Part shown: positions 55,948 to 63,842 of the stretch, in pieces | Layout of the letters: every line of letters begins with the position of its first letter | Numbering within the stretch: the stretch's first letter is position 1 | Assembly (NCBI RefSeq): GCF_016798245.1 | Contig: NZ_JAEUZA010000002.1 | Location: forward strand, 868,001-932,000 | From: Alkalicoccobacillus gibsonii | GTDB lineage: Bacteria; Bacillota; Bacilli; Bacillales; Bacillaceae_D | Direction: 5' to 3' | DNA length: 64,000 bases | Made by a program: the position numbers and the translations under genes | The notes under the pieces: generated by a model | The model's input: the letters and a program-made list of their open reading frames with translations, nothing else | Database searches by the model: none | What the model was told of the DNA's origin: nothing

Positions 55948-56852
55948 TGAAAACACAATCGTTTCAAATTAAGGTCCCAGGCAGTACAGCGAACCTGGGA
56001 CCGGGCTTTGATTCCATTGGGCTTGCTGTTAGTCGTTACCTTGAACTTGAGGTCACACGTGCCGCCGATTGGTTTTTTTCTTCAGAATCAAAGGATTTAA
56101 AGGGAATTCCAGCTGGTGTTGATAATTTAGTGTGTAAAGTAGCAAAACAGACAGCTGAACAACTAAACGTTAATCTTCCGCCTTGCCATGTGAAAATGAC
56201 TAGTAACATCCCGCTTGCACGAGGACTAGGTAGTAGTGCTGCGGCAATTGTAGCAGGAATTGAGCTCGCTTGTTATTTCTCAAACGAAGAGGTTACAGCA
56301 GAGCAAAAAACTCGTATCGCTAGTGTTTGGGAGGGTCATCCAGATAACGTAGCAGCCTCAGTGTATGGGGGATTGGTGATTGGAACCCATCATCAGGATT
56401 GGACTCGAGTGGTTCAAGCTGGAATACCAAAGATTGACTTGGTTTTTCTCATCCCAACCGAAGAAGTACTGACAAAAACGGCACGCGGCGTACTTCCAGA
56501 GAAACTCAACTTTTCAGAAGCAGTTCAAGCGGGTAGCGTAGGAAATGTACTCACAGCCGCAGCATTAACACGGGACTGGGAGCTCGTTGGAGAGATGATG
56601 GCTCAAGATCTGTACCATCAACCCTATCGTAAACAACTCATTCCGCTTATGGAAAAGGTGATTTCGTTTGCCGAAGCAGAAGAGGATATCTACGGAGCTG
56701 CATTAAGTGGAGCAGGACCAACCATTCTCTGTATCACAAAAGAAGGTATGGGTGCTCAGGTAGCTCACACATTAACACAAGCATTTAAAGGCATTGAAGT
56801 GGATGTATTAAAGCCAGCTGAACATGGAGTTAAACTAATTACAAAAAACTAG
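55947..56852 (+). CDS. thrB: Homoserine kinase
   Basis: 301 aa, GHMP kinase. VPGSTANLGPGFDSIGLAVS at the start, the ATP loop IPLARGLGSSAAAIVAGIEL, and YGAALSGAGPTILCI near the end. It phosphorylates homoserine for ThrC. It overlaps thrC by one base. No terminator directly follows, so the small gene at 56925 may be read through. Confidence 0.96.
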   Translation: MKTQSFQIKVPGSTANLGPGFDSIGLAVSRYLELEVTRAADWFFSSESKDLKGIPAGVDNLVCKVAKQTAEQLNVNLPPCHVKMTSNIPLARGLGSSAAAIVAGIELACYFSNEEVTAEQKTRIASVWEGHPDNVAASVYGGLVIGTHHQDWTRVVQAGIPKIDLVFLIPTEEVLTKTARGVLPEKLNFSEAVQAGSVGNVLTAAALTRDWELVGEMMAQDLYHQPYRKQLIPLMEKVISFAEAEEDIYGAALSGAGPTILCITKEGMGAQVAHTLTQAFKGIEVDVLKPAEHGVKLITKN

Positions 56853-56924
56853 ACATAAAAGGCATAAATGACAGAAACATCACATAAACTACGGCTGAAC
56901 GAAAATAGGCTGGAGGTGGATGAG

Positions 56925-57155
56925 ATGTTAAACATTAATAACCTTTATGAAGGTCAATCTGTCTATATTATTTATAGAAACCCTCACACACCAACCGTTG
57001 CAACCATTCAGGAGGCAACGATTGCAAGAGATCCAATGGATCCATCTATCTTATCATTGCTTCTGTATGATTATTATCACTCCATTGAAGAAGATGATGC
57101 CATCTTTGAAAGTTACGAAGCAGCTGAGCAAATGTTTGATCAATTTATGATGTAA
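56925..57155 (+). CDS. Small acidic protein, unknown function
   Basis: 76 aa from the ATG at 56925 with GGAGGTGG upstream. The frame starting at 56868 is an extension. The sequence has an N-terminal beta-rich part (LYEGQSVYIIYRNPHTPTVA) and an acidic C-terminal helix (SIEEDDAIFESYEAAEQMFD). The shape recalls small Bacillus transcription-related proteins, but I recognise no family. It lies after thrB and ends at a symmetric terminator. Confidence 0.7.
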   Translation: MLNINNLYEGQSVYIIYRNPHTPTVATIQEATIARDPMDPSILSLLLYDYYHSIEEDDAIFESYEAAEQMFDQFMM

Positions 57156-57186
57156 AAAAACGCCTGGTCCGAGGACCAGGCGTTTC
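57154..57186. terminator. Bidirectional terminator
   Basis: ACGCCTGGTCC and GGACCAGGCGT form an 11-bp stem with a two-base loop, flanked by AAAAAAA and TTTCATCTTT. Serves the 56925 gene and nfu (-). Confidence 0.9.
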
Positions 57187-57193
57187 ATCTTTA

Positions 57194-57433
57194 TTAAAAT
57201 ACTTGCTCTAGCTCTTTTACTCCAGGTACTTCCTCAAGAAGCGCGCGTTCAATACCCGCCTTAAGTGTAATCGTTGAACTTGGGCAAGAACCGCAAGCGC
57301 CTAGTAGACGAACACGAACAATCCCGTCTTCAATACCTACTAACTCAACATCTCCACCGTCACGAAGTAAAAAAGGACGAAGCTTCTCCAATACTTCTTG
57401 TACTTCTTCTAACATATCAGTACTTGTTTCCAT
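57194..57433 (-). CDS. yutI: NifU-like Fe-S carrier Nfu
   Basis: 79 aa. Nfu C-terminal domain alone: [20 protein letters not shown] and [20 protein letters not shown] with the CxxC cluster motif. It receives clusters from SufBCD and passes them to proteins such as aconitase. AAAGGAGTG precedes the ATG. Same place as B. subtilis yutI. Confidence 0.95.
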   Translation of the reverse strand: METSTDMLEEVQEVLEKLRPFLLRDGGDVELVGIEDGIVRVRLLGACGSCPSSTITLKAGIERALLEEVPGVKELEQVF

Positions 57434-57588
57434 GGGTCAACACTCCTTTCTGACCCTATTATAATCGTCATAGCAGAAAAAATCCATGATCTTGACGTTT
57501 TTTTCGAGAAAAGTTCTCAATCTCCACGAGAGCGAGATTCTTTTATTGAATCTTTTCACATTATTCGGTACGCTTCATAGGAGAGGAA

Positions 57589-57903
57589 GTGAGAACGATC
57601 GGATTACAACTGACTATATATGGAGCAGAACAAAAGTGCGCAAGCTGCGTACACCTGCCAAGCGCAATTGAAACAAAAGAATGGCTAGAAGCCGCACTCA
57701 ACCGCAAATTTCCGAACGCAGACCTAGCCGTTCTCTATGTAGATATCGAACAAACTACTGATAACGAAGAACACAAATCCTTTTCAGAAGCGATCTTAAA
57801 CGACGAGTACTTTTACCCACTCGTTGTGTTAAACGGTGAAGTGATCGCAGAAGGAAACCCCAACTTAAAAACCGTCTCAGCCAAAGTTGAAGCCGCGATG
57901 TAA
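57589..57903 (+). CDS. yuzD: Thioredoxin-like protein YuzD (DUF1462)
   Basis: 104 aa from a GTG at 57589, with AGGAGAGG upstream. LTIYGAEQKCASCVHLPSAI carries a CASC redox motif on a thioredoxin-like strand. The PLVVLNGEVIAEGNPNLKTV part is the cis-Pro and last strand. A thiol-disulfide role is likely but not demonstrated. Divergent from nfu as in B. subtilis. Its terminator starts inside the last codons, then array C follows. Confidence 0.9.
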   Translation: MRTIGLQLTIYGAEQKCASCVHLPSAIETKEWLEAALNRKFPNADLAVLYVDIEQTTDNEEHKSFSEAILNDEYFYPLVVLNGEVIAEGNPNLKTVSAKVEAAM

Positions 57904-57917
57904 ATCGTGGTTTTTTT
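57893..57917 (+). terminator. Terminator of yuzD overlapping its stop codon
   Basis: CCGCGAT (57893-57899) pairs with ATCGTGG (57904-57910), then seven T. The loop holds the stop codon TAA. Confidence 0.85.
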
Positions 57918-57935
57918 ATGGGGAGAAGGGAAGAT

Positions 57936-58292
57936 CAAGACTTTTTTGGAGCATGGCAGGGAGATTTAACACCACCTAAGCAAGAAACATGGCGTTAGCA
58001 AGAACTATGCGGAGAGGAGCAAGACCTCTTAAAGATTTATTAAGAAGGTAAGGACGTTACCAAGCGAAATGCAAAAAGTAGTAAGAGCAGAGGGAGTGCT
58101 ACCAAGAATCACCCCCTGATAGCAAGAAAACGCTGCTCCTCACCAAGAAGCGAGCTCCAATAGCAAGAAGCCTGAGGAGAATACCAAGACCTTTCTGGAG
58201 CATAGCAAGAAGATCCAACACCTAAGCAAGAAGTACGAAGTTACCAAGAAGTATGCGAATGTTACCAAGGAACTTTTAATCATTAGCAAGGA
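57936..58292 (+). repeat. Periodic intergenic array C (about 21-bp units, AGCAAGAAG word)
   Basis: CAAGA-like words occur at 57936, 57981, 57999, 58020, 58061, 58103, 58123, 58144, 58164, 58185, 58206, 58227, 58245, 58265 and 58287. Spacings are 18-22 or about double that (41-45), where a weaker word (TAAGAAGG at 58041, GTAAGAGC at 58081) fills in. The mean unit is about 20.6 bp over about 17 units. Each word is usually TAGCAAGAAG or TACCAAGAAG. It lies exactly between the yuzD and yutJ terminators. Not coding on either strand. Explains most of the 468-bp gap 57904-58371. Confidence 0.8.
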
Positions 58293-58328
58293 TTCCGCCG
58301 CAATCACAAAGCCCCCCTCCTCACCACA

Positions 58329-58361
58329 CAAAAAAAGAGCAGCAGACAGTGTCTACTACTC
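58329..58361 (-). terminator. Terminator of yutJ
   Basis: On the minus strand GAGTAGTAGACA pairs with TGTCTGCTGCTC (G-U pairs), followed by TTTTTTT. Confidence 0.85.
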
Positions 58362-58371
58362 ATCTCAACGA

Positions 58372-59439
58372 TCAACCGGAGTGATACTTGTACATCCAAA
58401 GCACGCCACTTTTGAGTACGCGCGGCACTCGTCCGAGCAATGTGCGTTCGCCCATTAACCCAAATCCGTGCTTTTTGCCAAGGGAGCCAAGTACTCCTTT
58501 TAACTTTATTTTAGGTAGCTCTGCTGGAAGTGCTTCGTTGTTCCATTGAGCTTTTAGGATTTGTACAATTTGTTCGGCCTGCCCCTCTGCGAGTTGAGCA
58601 CTTGGAGCATGAGGCAGGCTCGCACAGTCACCTACTACAAAAACGTCTTCGTTTCCAGGGAGAAAGTGCTGTGGTGTTAATTCAACGCGTCCAGAAGAGT
58701 CTTTAGCGATGTCTAAATCGCGTACGACTTTAACAGGCTGAATCCCAGCTGTCCAGATAACGGCGTCTACATCGACTCTTTCATCATGATTATAGATGGC
58801 GTTTGGTTCTACTTTTGTAATATTCGATTTGTTTACGATTTCTACACCATGATCCTCGAACCAGCCTTGTACGTAAGTACTTAGCTTTTTAGGGAAGGAG
58901 GATAAGATCATTTCGCCTCGGTCAAAGAGTTTAATCGTAAGGTCTGGACGACTTTCGCGAAGCTCACTTGCTAGCTCGACGCCACTCAATCCACCTCCGA
59001 CAATGGATACAACTCCTTCAGGGCGGACGTTGTTTAAGGCTTCGTATGTTTTGCGAGTGGCTTCCATCGTTTGAATGCTATAGGCGTTCTCTTTAGCACC
59101 AGGGACACCATGGTACTTGTCCTCGCAGCCAAGACCAATAATCAACTTATCAAATGGGACAGATTCGCCGCTGTCGAGAACAATGGCTTTATCCTCAAGT
59201 TCGATGGATTCGATGTTAGCATATTTTACTTTTAAGCGAGAGTCTTCTGGAAAGGCTACACGCAGGTGATGGTCCGCAGCCGTTCCTGCTGCAAGAGCAT
59301 AATATTCTGTTTTTAAGCAGTGGTATGGCAAGCGGTCAATCAATGTAATTTCCACTTTGTCAGGCAAGTCATTGGGTAGGAGACGTTGCATTACACGCAT
59401 GCCACCGTACCCAGCTCCAAGAATCACTAGTTTTTCCAT
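58372..59439 (-). CDS. yutJ: NADH dehydrogenase-like flavoprotein YutJ (internal start)
   Basis: 355 aa if started at the internal ATG (59439), equal to the length I recall for B. subtilis YutJ; AAAAGGAG lies about eleven bases before it. FAD motif LVILGAGYGGMRVMQRLLPN, NAD motif VVSIVGGGLSGVELASELRE, and the FAD-ribityl motif EDVFVVGDCASLPHAPSAQL identify a type-II NADH:quinone oxidoreductase-like enzyme. The C-terminal KIKLKGVLGSLGKKHGFGLM is conserved. Probably membrane-associated electron entry to menaquinone. Order nfu-yuzD-yutJ-yuzB is conserved. Confidence 0.85.
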   Translation of the reverse strand: MEKLVILGAGYGGMRVMQRLLPNDLPDKVEITLIDRLPYHCLKTEYYALAAGTAADHHLRVAFPEDSRLKVKYANIESIELEDKAIVLDSGESVPFDKLIIGLGCEDKYHGVPGAKENAYSIQTMEATRKTYEALNNVRPEGVVSIVGGGLSGVELASELRESRPDLTIKLFDRGEMILSSFPKKLSTYVQGWFEDHGVEIVNKSNITKVEPNAIYNHDERVDVDAVIWTAGIQPVKVVRDLDIAKDSSGRVELTPQHFLPGNEDVFVVGDCASLPHAPSAQLAEGQAEQIVQILKAQWNNEALPAELPKIKLKGVLGSLGKKHGFGLMGERTLLGRVPRVLKSGVLWMYKYHSG

Positions 59440-60009
59440 ATGAGGTTTACTCCTTTTCACCATAACGGCAGACAAGCTTGCTTCGACCAATGCCATTACG
59501 CGAGTTAATAATCGGATCCGTGTGGGTTCTTTCGCGTACAATTGAATTCCATAGGATACATGAGAATGGATGATATGTGCCCAAAGATCAATGTCCGTTC
59601 CAGGCGTCAGCTCTTGTTTGTTTAGTGCTTCTTGTAGTAATTCTCGCCAGTGAGATAAGAGCAAATGCTCACTATCAACGACGAACTTCCACATTTGAAT
59701 CGTTAGTGTAGGATGTTGATCATATTCATCAAGAATAAAATATAAATACGAATGAATGCGGTTAGACAACTGTAACTGATTTCTAGGGTATTGTTGGATA
59801 TGCTTCATTACACTTGTTAATCGTTCTTTTGCAAGGGAGTGCATGATGGAATCTTTTGTCGGAAAGTAGTTAAAAAAGGTTCCTTTTGCTACATGGGCGG
59901 CTGATGTAATCTCCTGAACGGTTGTACGATCAAACCCTTTCTCTCTAAAAAGAGCAATTGCAGCGTTTTCAATTTTTTCTTTGGTTTCTACCTTTTTAAC
60001 TTGTTTCAC
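58372..60009 (-). CDS. TetR regulator fused in frame to NDH-2-like YutJ (545 aa)
   Basis: One open frame from the GTG at 60009 (AAGGAGAG upstream) to 58372. Residues ~1-190 are a TetR repressor: helix-turn-helix FDRTTVQEITSAAHVAKGTF with FNYFPTKDSIM, then a ligand domain ending VEASLSAVMVKRSKPH. Residue 191 is the Met of a complete 355-aa YutJ. There is no stop between the two. An internal AAAAGGAG and ATG could start YutJ separately. A perfect palindrome (60024-60041) just before the start is a likely TetR operator. Either a true fusion or two products from one frame. Confidence 0.75.
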   Translation of the reverse strand: MKQVKKVETKEKIENAAIALFREKGFDRTTVQEITSAAHVAKGTFFNYFPTKDSIMHSLAKERLTSVMKHIQQYPRNQLQLSNRIHSYLYFILDEYDQHPTLTIQMWKFVVDSEHLLLSHWRELLQEALNKQELTPGTDIDLWAHIIHSHVSYGIQLYAKEPTRIRLLTRVMALVEASLSAVMVKRSKPHMEKLVILGAGYGGMRVMQRLLPNDLPDKVEITLIDRLPYHCLKTEYYALAAGTAADHHLRVAFPEDSRLKVKYANIESIELEDKAIVLDSGESVPFDKLIIGLGCEDKYHGVPGAKENAYSIQTMEATRKTYEALNNVRPEGVVSIVGGGLSGVELASELRESRPDLTIKLFDRGEMILSSFPKKLSTYVQGWFEDHGVEIVNKSNITKVEPNAIYNHDERVDVDAVIWTAGIQPVKVVRDLDIAKDSSGRVELTPQHFLPGNEDVFVVGDCASLPHAPSAQLAEGQAEQIVQILKAQWNNEALPAELPKIKLKGVLGSLGKKHGFGLMGERTLLGRVPRVLKSGVLWMYKYHSG

Positions 60010-60023
60010 TTCATTCTCTCCTT

Positions 60024-60041
60024 AAATGACCCCGGTCATTT
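60024..60041. promoter_or_regulatory. Palindromic TetR-type operator
   Basis: AAATGACCCCGGTCATTT is a perfect 8-bp inverted repeat with a two-base centre, placed between the ribosome site and the promoter of the TetR-YutJ frame. TGACC/GGTCA palindromes are common TetR operators. It probably serves autoregulation. Confidence 0.7.
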
Positions 60042-60157
60042 TTAAATTATACAGACGATTTTATGAGAAAACAAGGTTGATTTCGACATTAGTTTCTAGT
60101 CGTTGACTTCTTTTTTCCTAGGAGGTAGTCTATAGGTAGAAATTTGAGGTGAAAGAC

Positions 60158-60394
60158 ATGAGACCAATTATAGAGTTCTGTTTCAGCAATTTAGCAAGTG
60201 TCTCACAAAGTGCGATGGAACAGCTTGAAAAAGATCCGAATCTCGATATTGTTGATTACGGGTGCTTAAGTCATTGTGGAGCCTGTGCGATGGAACCATT
60301 TGCCCTTGTAAATGGTGAGTACGTCTCTGGTGAAACAGCAGATGAGCTCGTTGCAAATATATATGTATTTCTTGAAGAGAACCCAATGTTTTAA
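60158..60394 (+). CDS. yuzB: YuzB (DUF1450) protein
   Basis: 78 aa from the ATG at 60158 with GAGGTG upstream; a GTG at 60149 overlaps that site. DUF1450: [60 protein letters not shown], ending EENPMF. The Cys set (C8, then CLSHCGAC) suggests a thioredoxin-like [2Fe-2S] or redox protein. Function not proven. Divergent from the TetR-YutJ frame, as yuzB is from yutJ in B. subtilis. Confidence 0.92.
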   Translation: MRPIIEFCFSNLASVSQSAMEQLEKDPNLDIVDYGCLSHCGACAMEPFALVNGEYVSGETADELVANIYVFLEENPMF

Positions 60395-60452
60395 CTTTCG
60401 ACTTCTAGTGAATACTAGGAGTTTTTTTACGAATAGACGGGGAGGTCACAGT

Positions 60453-60704
60453 ATGCCAGTTATTCCGTTTTCTCATTCATGGCCCTATGAAAAGCAATAC
60501 CAGGATATTTATTTGCACGAATGCCCTTTTTGTGGGGAGGATCAAGTACTCACACACATGAAAATGAAAGAATTGGAAGAAGCAAAAGAAGGAATTAAAA
60601 AGCAATTGAATCTACCATGCTGTCATGGGCGATTAGTTATTCTTGAAGCAGATGAAGATTATCTTTGGACAAACCAAGTACTTAGGGAGGACCGATCGTC
60701 ATGA
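60453..60704 (+). CDS. Small zinc-finger-like protein preceding dapF
   Basis: 83 aa from the ATG at 60453 (GGGGAGGTC upstream); the frame from 60312 overlaps yuzB and is not used. [12 protein letters not shown] with a later PCCHGRL gives four cysteines and a His suitable for one zinc site. Its stop overlaps the dapF start by four bases, so they are coupled. A conserved small protein of unknown role. Confidence 0.75.
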   Translation: MPVIPFSHSWPYEKQYQDIYLHECPFCGEDQVLTHMKMKELEEAKEGIKKQLNLPCCHGRLVILEADEDYLWTNQVLREDRSS

Positions 60705-61552
60705 AATTTACAAAAATGCATGGGTTAGGTAACAGCTATATTTATATTGATTTATTCAAAGAAACCATCGCAGAGGAGTCAATGCCTAAGCTTGCAATTC
60801 AATTGGCTGACAAGAATAGAGGGATTGGATCTGATGGCATGATTTTGATTGGACCATCAGATGTGGCAAAGGTAAGCATGCGTGTATTTAATAATGATGG
60901 GTCCGAAGCGATGAACTGCGGAAATGGGTTACGCTGTGTTGCGAAGTTTGCATATGAGCATGGGTATGTTAATGAAACGGTATTTACAATTGAAACAAAA
61001 GGCGGACTGGTTGAGGCAACGGTCCATCCGGATGAGACCAATCAAGTGCCAACGGTTACAGTAAACATGGGAAAACCAAGACTGAGTCGATCGGAGATAC
61101 CGATGATTGGAGCGGCTGTTGATCAAGTCATTAATGAAACGATTGATCTTGGAGAGGTAAGTGTAGATGTCACAGCAGTCTCCATGGGAAATCCCCATGC
61201 CGTTATTTTTACAGAGGACATTCACTCGATTCCATTAATGCAGGTAGGACCATCGCTTGAAAAGCATGAGCGTTTTCCTGAATGGGTAAACGTTGAGTAT
61301 GTTCAAGTGTTAAAGGAAGATGAACTTCAATTCAGAGTGTGGGAACGTGGCACTGGCATTACGCAAGCATGTGGAACAGGAGCGTGCGCAGCAGTTGTGG
61401 CTTGTGTATTAAATGGTCATTCTCCTCGCAATCAAGAAGTGACTGTTCACTTACTCGGCGGCGATCTATTTATAACATGGTTAGATAATGGAGAGGTCTT
61501 GATGAACGGGGCGGCTGAAACCATTTTTGAAGGTGAATGGGTGATAAAATAA
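60701..61552 (+). CDS. dapF: Diaminopimelate epimerase
   Basis: 283 aa. The two catalytic cysteines are C73 (MNCGNGLRC) and C224 ([10 protein letters not shown]). It starts [16 protein letters not shown]; the usual HGxGND has Ser-Tyr here in place of Asp-Phe. It interconverts LL- and meso-diaminopimelate for peptidoglycan and lysine. B. subtilis yutL is the same gene in the same position. GGGAGG precedes the ATG. Confidence 0.95.
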   Translation: MKFTKMHGLGNSYIYIDLFKETIAEESMPKLAIQLADKNRGIGSDGMILIGPSDVAKVSMRVFNNDGSEAMNCGNGLRCVAKFAYEHGYVNETVFTIETKGGLVEATVHPDETNQVPTVTVNMGKPRLSRSEIPMIGAAVDQVINETIDLGEVSVDVTAVSMGNPHAVIFTEDIHSIPLMQVGPSLEKHERFPEWVNVEYVQVLKEDELQFRVWERGTGITQACGTGACAAVVACVLNGHSPRNQEVTVHLLGGDLFITWLDNGEVLMNGAAETIFEGEWVIK

Positions 61553-61590
61553 AAGAAGCGGTCAACATATAACATTAATGTGCGATTAAA

Positions 61591-61786
61591 GCACGAACAT
61601 AGCACAATATCCGCTGCAGAAGAATCCTTCGCTTTCCACGGGAACGGCCTCAGCCCCTTCCGCGGAAAAAGCGCCGCTACAGTGTCTTCACCGCGTTCTG
61701 TTCCGTAGGAGTCTCAGGTTCTCCCTCCGCTTGTTCAAATAAAATTACAAATGGCGAATGATTCTGCAATAGAATCATTCGCCATT
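61591..61786 (+). repeat. Dispersed intergenic repeat, copy 3
   Basis: Matches copy 1 (22672-22864) along its whole length: CACGAACATAGCA, ATCCGCT, CTTTCCACGGGAACGGCCTC, AGCCCCTTCCGCGGAAAAAG, CGCCGCTACAGTGTCTTCAC and GTAGGAGT, ending in the same GGCGAATGATTC hairpin. It lies between convergent dapF and mqnE, so it has no promoter role here. Confidence 0.87.
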
Positions 61787-61790
61787 TTTT
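61751..61790. terminator. Bidirectional terminator at the end of repeat copy 3
   Basis: ATGGCGAATGATTC (61751-61764) pairs with GAATCATTCGCCAT (61772-61785), followed by TTTTTT. It can end dapF (+). The A-rich left flank may serve mqnE (-). Confidence 0.85.
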
Positions 61791-61824
61791 AATTAATTTT
61801 TAGTTGTGCCTCAGGCTTTTTTTA

Positions 61825-62919
61825 TTAGTACGTCTTCACCACATTATAGAATGTATCTCGCTCAATCGGTGTTTTGTTCGCACTCTTGATTAAGTGAATT
61901 AATTCATCACGCGTAATACCTGATGAAGTTAGCGCTCCAACAGAGTGGGAGATGCGTTCTTCAATCAATGTTCCGTGAATATCACTTGATCCAAATGTTA
62001 GTGCCATTTGTGTTAATTGAACACCAATGTTAATCCAGTACGCTTTGATATGATCAAAGTTATCAAGCATCAGGCGACTGATCGCAAGTGTGCGCATGTC
62101 ATCAAATGCAGATGTTCTGCGTTTTAAGCTTGCTTTCACACTACGAGGCTGCATGGCTAATGGAATGAATACCATAAACCCGTTTGTACGGTCCTGCAGC
62201 TGACGAACACGATCCATATGAATCAAACGTTCTTCTGTTGATTCAATCGAACCATATAACATCGTTGCATGTGTACGTAGTCCTAAAGAGTGTGCAATTT
62301 CATGAGCTTCAAGCCATTGGTCAGTAGAAGCTTTATCAGGACTCATCTTAGCGCGGTAGTTTTCAGTTAAAATCTCTGCTCCACCACCAGGGAGTGTATC
62401 AAGACCAGCTTTGATTAGCTCTTCTAGCACGCCCTTCATGCTAAGACCGGAAATGCGAGAAAAGAATTCAATTTCAGCTCCAGTGTAAGCCTTGATCGTT
62501 GCAGAAGGATAATGCTTTTTCAATGTGCGAATCGTATCAAGATAATACTCAAATCCTACCTCGACATTATGCCCACCCACAATATGAAACTCGCGGATGT
62601 TATCATTCCAACGCTCGCCAACATAGTTTAGAAGAGCTTCAGAATCCATTGTGTAAGCACCTTCCTGCCCAGGCTTACGCTTAAATCCGCAGAAGCTACA
62701 TGAAGCTTCGCATACATTAGTTGGGTTAATGTACATGTTTTGAATAAAGTATACATTGTCCCCATTTTTCTTTAGATTTACTTGGTTCGCAAGCTGAGCG
62801 ACTCCAAGTAGATCAGGTGTTTCATATAAATATAGACCATCTTCAATTGTTAAACGTTCTCCGTGCAAGACCTTCTCTTTGATACCTTCTAGCTTTGTAT
62901 CAGTTAACAATATACTCAT
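61825..62919 (-). CDS. mqnE: Aminofutalosine synthase MqnE
   Basis: 364 aa from the ATG at 62919, nine bases after AGGAG; the ATG at 62928 touches that site. Radical-SAM cysteines C70, C74, C77 in NVCEASCSFCGF. IREFHIVGGHNVEVGFEYYL and DTLPGGGAEILTENYRAKMS are typical of MqnE rather than MqnC. It joins SAM and enolpyruvyl-benzoate in the futalosine route to menaquinone, an alternative to the men pathway of B. subtilis. No other mqn gene is in the window. Confidence 0.92.
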   Translation of the reverse strand: MSILLTDTKLEGIKEKVLHGERLTIEDGLYLYETPDLLGVAQLANQVNLKKNGDNVYFIQNMYINPTNVCEASCSFCGFKRKPGQEGAYTMDSEALLNYVGERWNDNIREFHIVGGHNVEVGFEYYLDTIRTLKKHYPSATIKAYTGAEIEFFSRISGLSMKGVLEELIKAGLDTLPGGGAEILTENYRAKMSPDKASTDQWLEAHEIAHSLGLRTHATMLYGSIESTEERLIHMDRVRQLQDRTNGFMVFIPLAMQPRSVKASLKRRTSAFDDMRTLAISRLMLDNFDHIKAYWINIGVQLTQMALTFGSSDIHGTLIEERISHSVGALTSSGITRDELIHLIKSANKTPIERDTFYNVVKTY

Positions 62920-63190
62920 CCGATTCATCTCCTGCTCTCTAGTTGACAGCTATCGCCTGTCAGCTGGATTACAATCTATATACTAAACATGAAAATGTGT
63001 AATCTTAAACTATTATACTACCCACGTTCCATGATTTAAAGGTTTGTGCTTATTTGAGTCGAATTTAAGTAAAGGGAAGCCCATATTCAGTAATTAATTT
63101 TTATAATTAATTTGCACTAATAGGGATATTTTAGTAGAATAGGCGTAATTCGTTATCTTTTTAATGGCCTTATGAAAAGAGGGGATCATA

Positions 63191-63373
63191 TTGTGTACGG
63201 TTTGTCAGAGTGATTCATTTGAAGAACGAATAGAACGTATGAGGCAAAAGATGCTTGAAGCAGCAGAAAAATTTGGTCTTAGTCATCCCGAGGTCCTCCG
63301 CTTTAGTCAAGAACTTGACAAGTTGCACACCTGTTATTTTACCAAGATGGCCAAGAAGAGTTCAGTTGGTTGA
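63191..63373 (+). CDS. Spo0E-family aspartyl-phosphatase-like protein
   Basis: 60 aa from a TTG at 63191, six bases after AGAGGGG. Helical hairpin ERIERMRQKMLEAAEKFGLS with the motif SQELDKLH, the Spo0E signature SQELD. Such proteins dephosphorylate Spo0A~P and delay sporulation. The CTVC at the N-terminus is not typical of the family. It lies before yutM. Confidence 0.85.
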   Translation: MCTVCQSDSFEERIERMRQKMLEAAEKFGLSHPEVLRFSQELDKLHTCYFTKMAKKSSVG

Positions 63374-63428
63374 GATTGTGTATCTATCGTACTATAATAA
63401 ATGTAGAGAAAACGATAGGAGGATGACC

Positions 63429-63782
63429 ATGATTACATTAACAGATGCAGCGGTTGGGCATATTAAAGAAATGATGAAAGCCGAAGAAGACGATTCGTTA
63501 ATGCTACGCGTAGGCGTAAAAGGTGGCGGATGCAGCGGTCTTTCCTATGGCATGGGTTTTGATAATGAACAGGCTCCTAAGGATCAAAAGTTTGAGATTA
63601 ATGGATTGTCCGTTTTGGTTGATGAAGAAAGCGCACCGGTCATTAAAGGGTTAGTTATTGATTATAAACAAAACATGATGGGTGGAGGATTTACGATTGA
63701 TAATCCAAATGCCATCGCCTCGTGTGGTTGCGGTACATCATTTAGAACAGCTACAAATGCTGGGACACCAGGGGATTGTTAA
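63429..63782 (+). CDS. yutM: A-type Fe-S carrier YutM (HesB/IscA/SufA-like)
   Basis: 117 aa from the ATG at 63429, six bases after AGGAGG. The ATG at 63423 abuts that site, and the long frame from 63255 runs through the spo0E-like gene. ITLTDAAVGHIKEMM at the start, then the three cluster cysteines in KGGGCSGLSYGM and ASCGCGTSF. Carries clusters from Suf to targets. Same role and place as B. subtilis YutM. Terminator 63807-63842 follows. Confidence 0.95.
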   Translation: MITLTDAAVGHIKEMMKAEEDDSLMLRVGVKGGGCSGLSYGMGFDNEQAPKDQKFEINGLSVLVDEESAPVIKGLVIDYKQNMMGGGFTIDNPNAIASCGCGTSFRTATNAGTPGDC

Positions 63783-63806
63783 CTCAAGTTTAAATAGATA
63801 AAGTCA

Positions 63807-63842
63807 GACCATTTAACAGTTTTTTGTTAAATGGTCTTTTTT
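63807..63842 (+). terminator. Terminator of yutM
   Basis: GACCATTTAAC (63807-63817) pairs with GTTAAATGGTC (63826-63836), followed by six T. From 63843 to 64000 I see no gene. Confidence 0.9.

Noticed and set aside
57936-58292. Possible CRISPR array
   Set aside because: The repeated word is short and degenerate, the spacing (about 21 bp start to start) leaves no room for spacers of normal length, and no cas gene is in the window.
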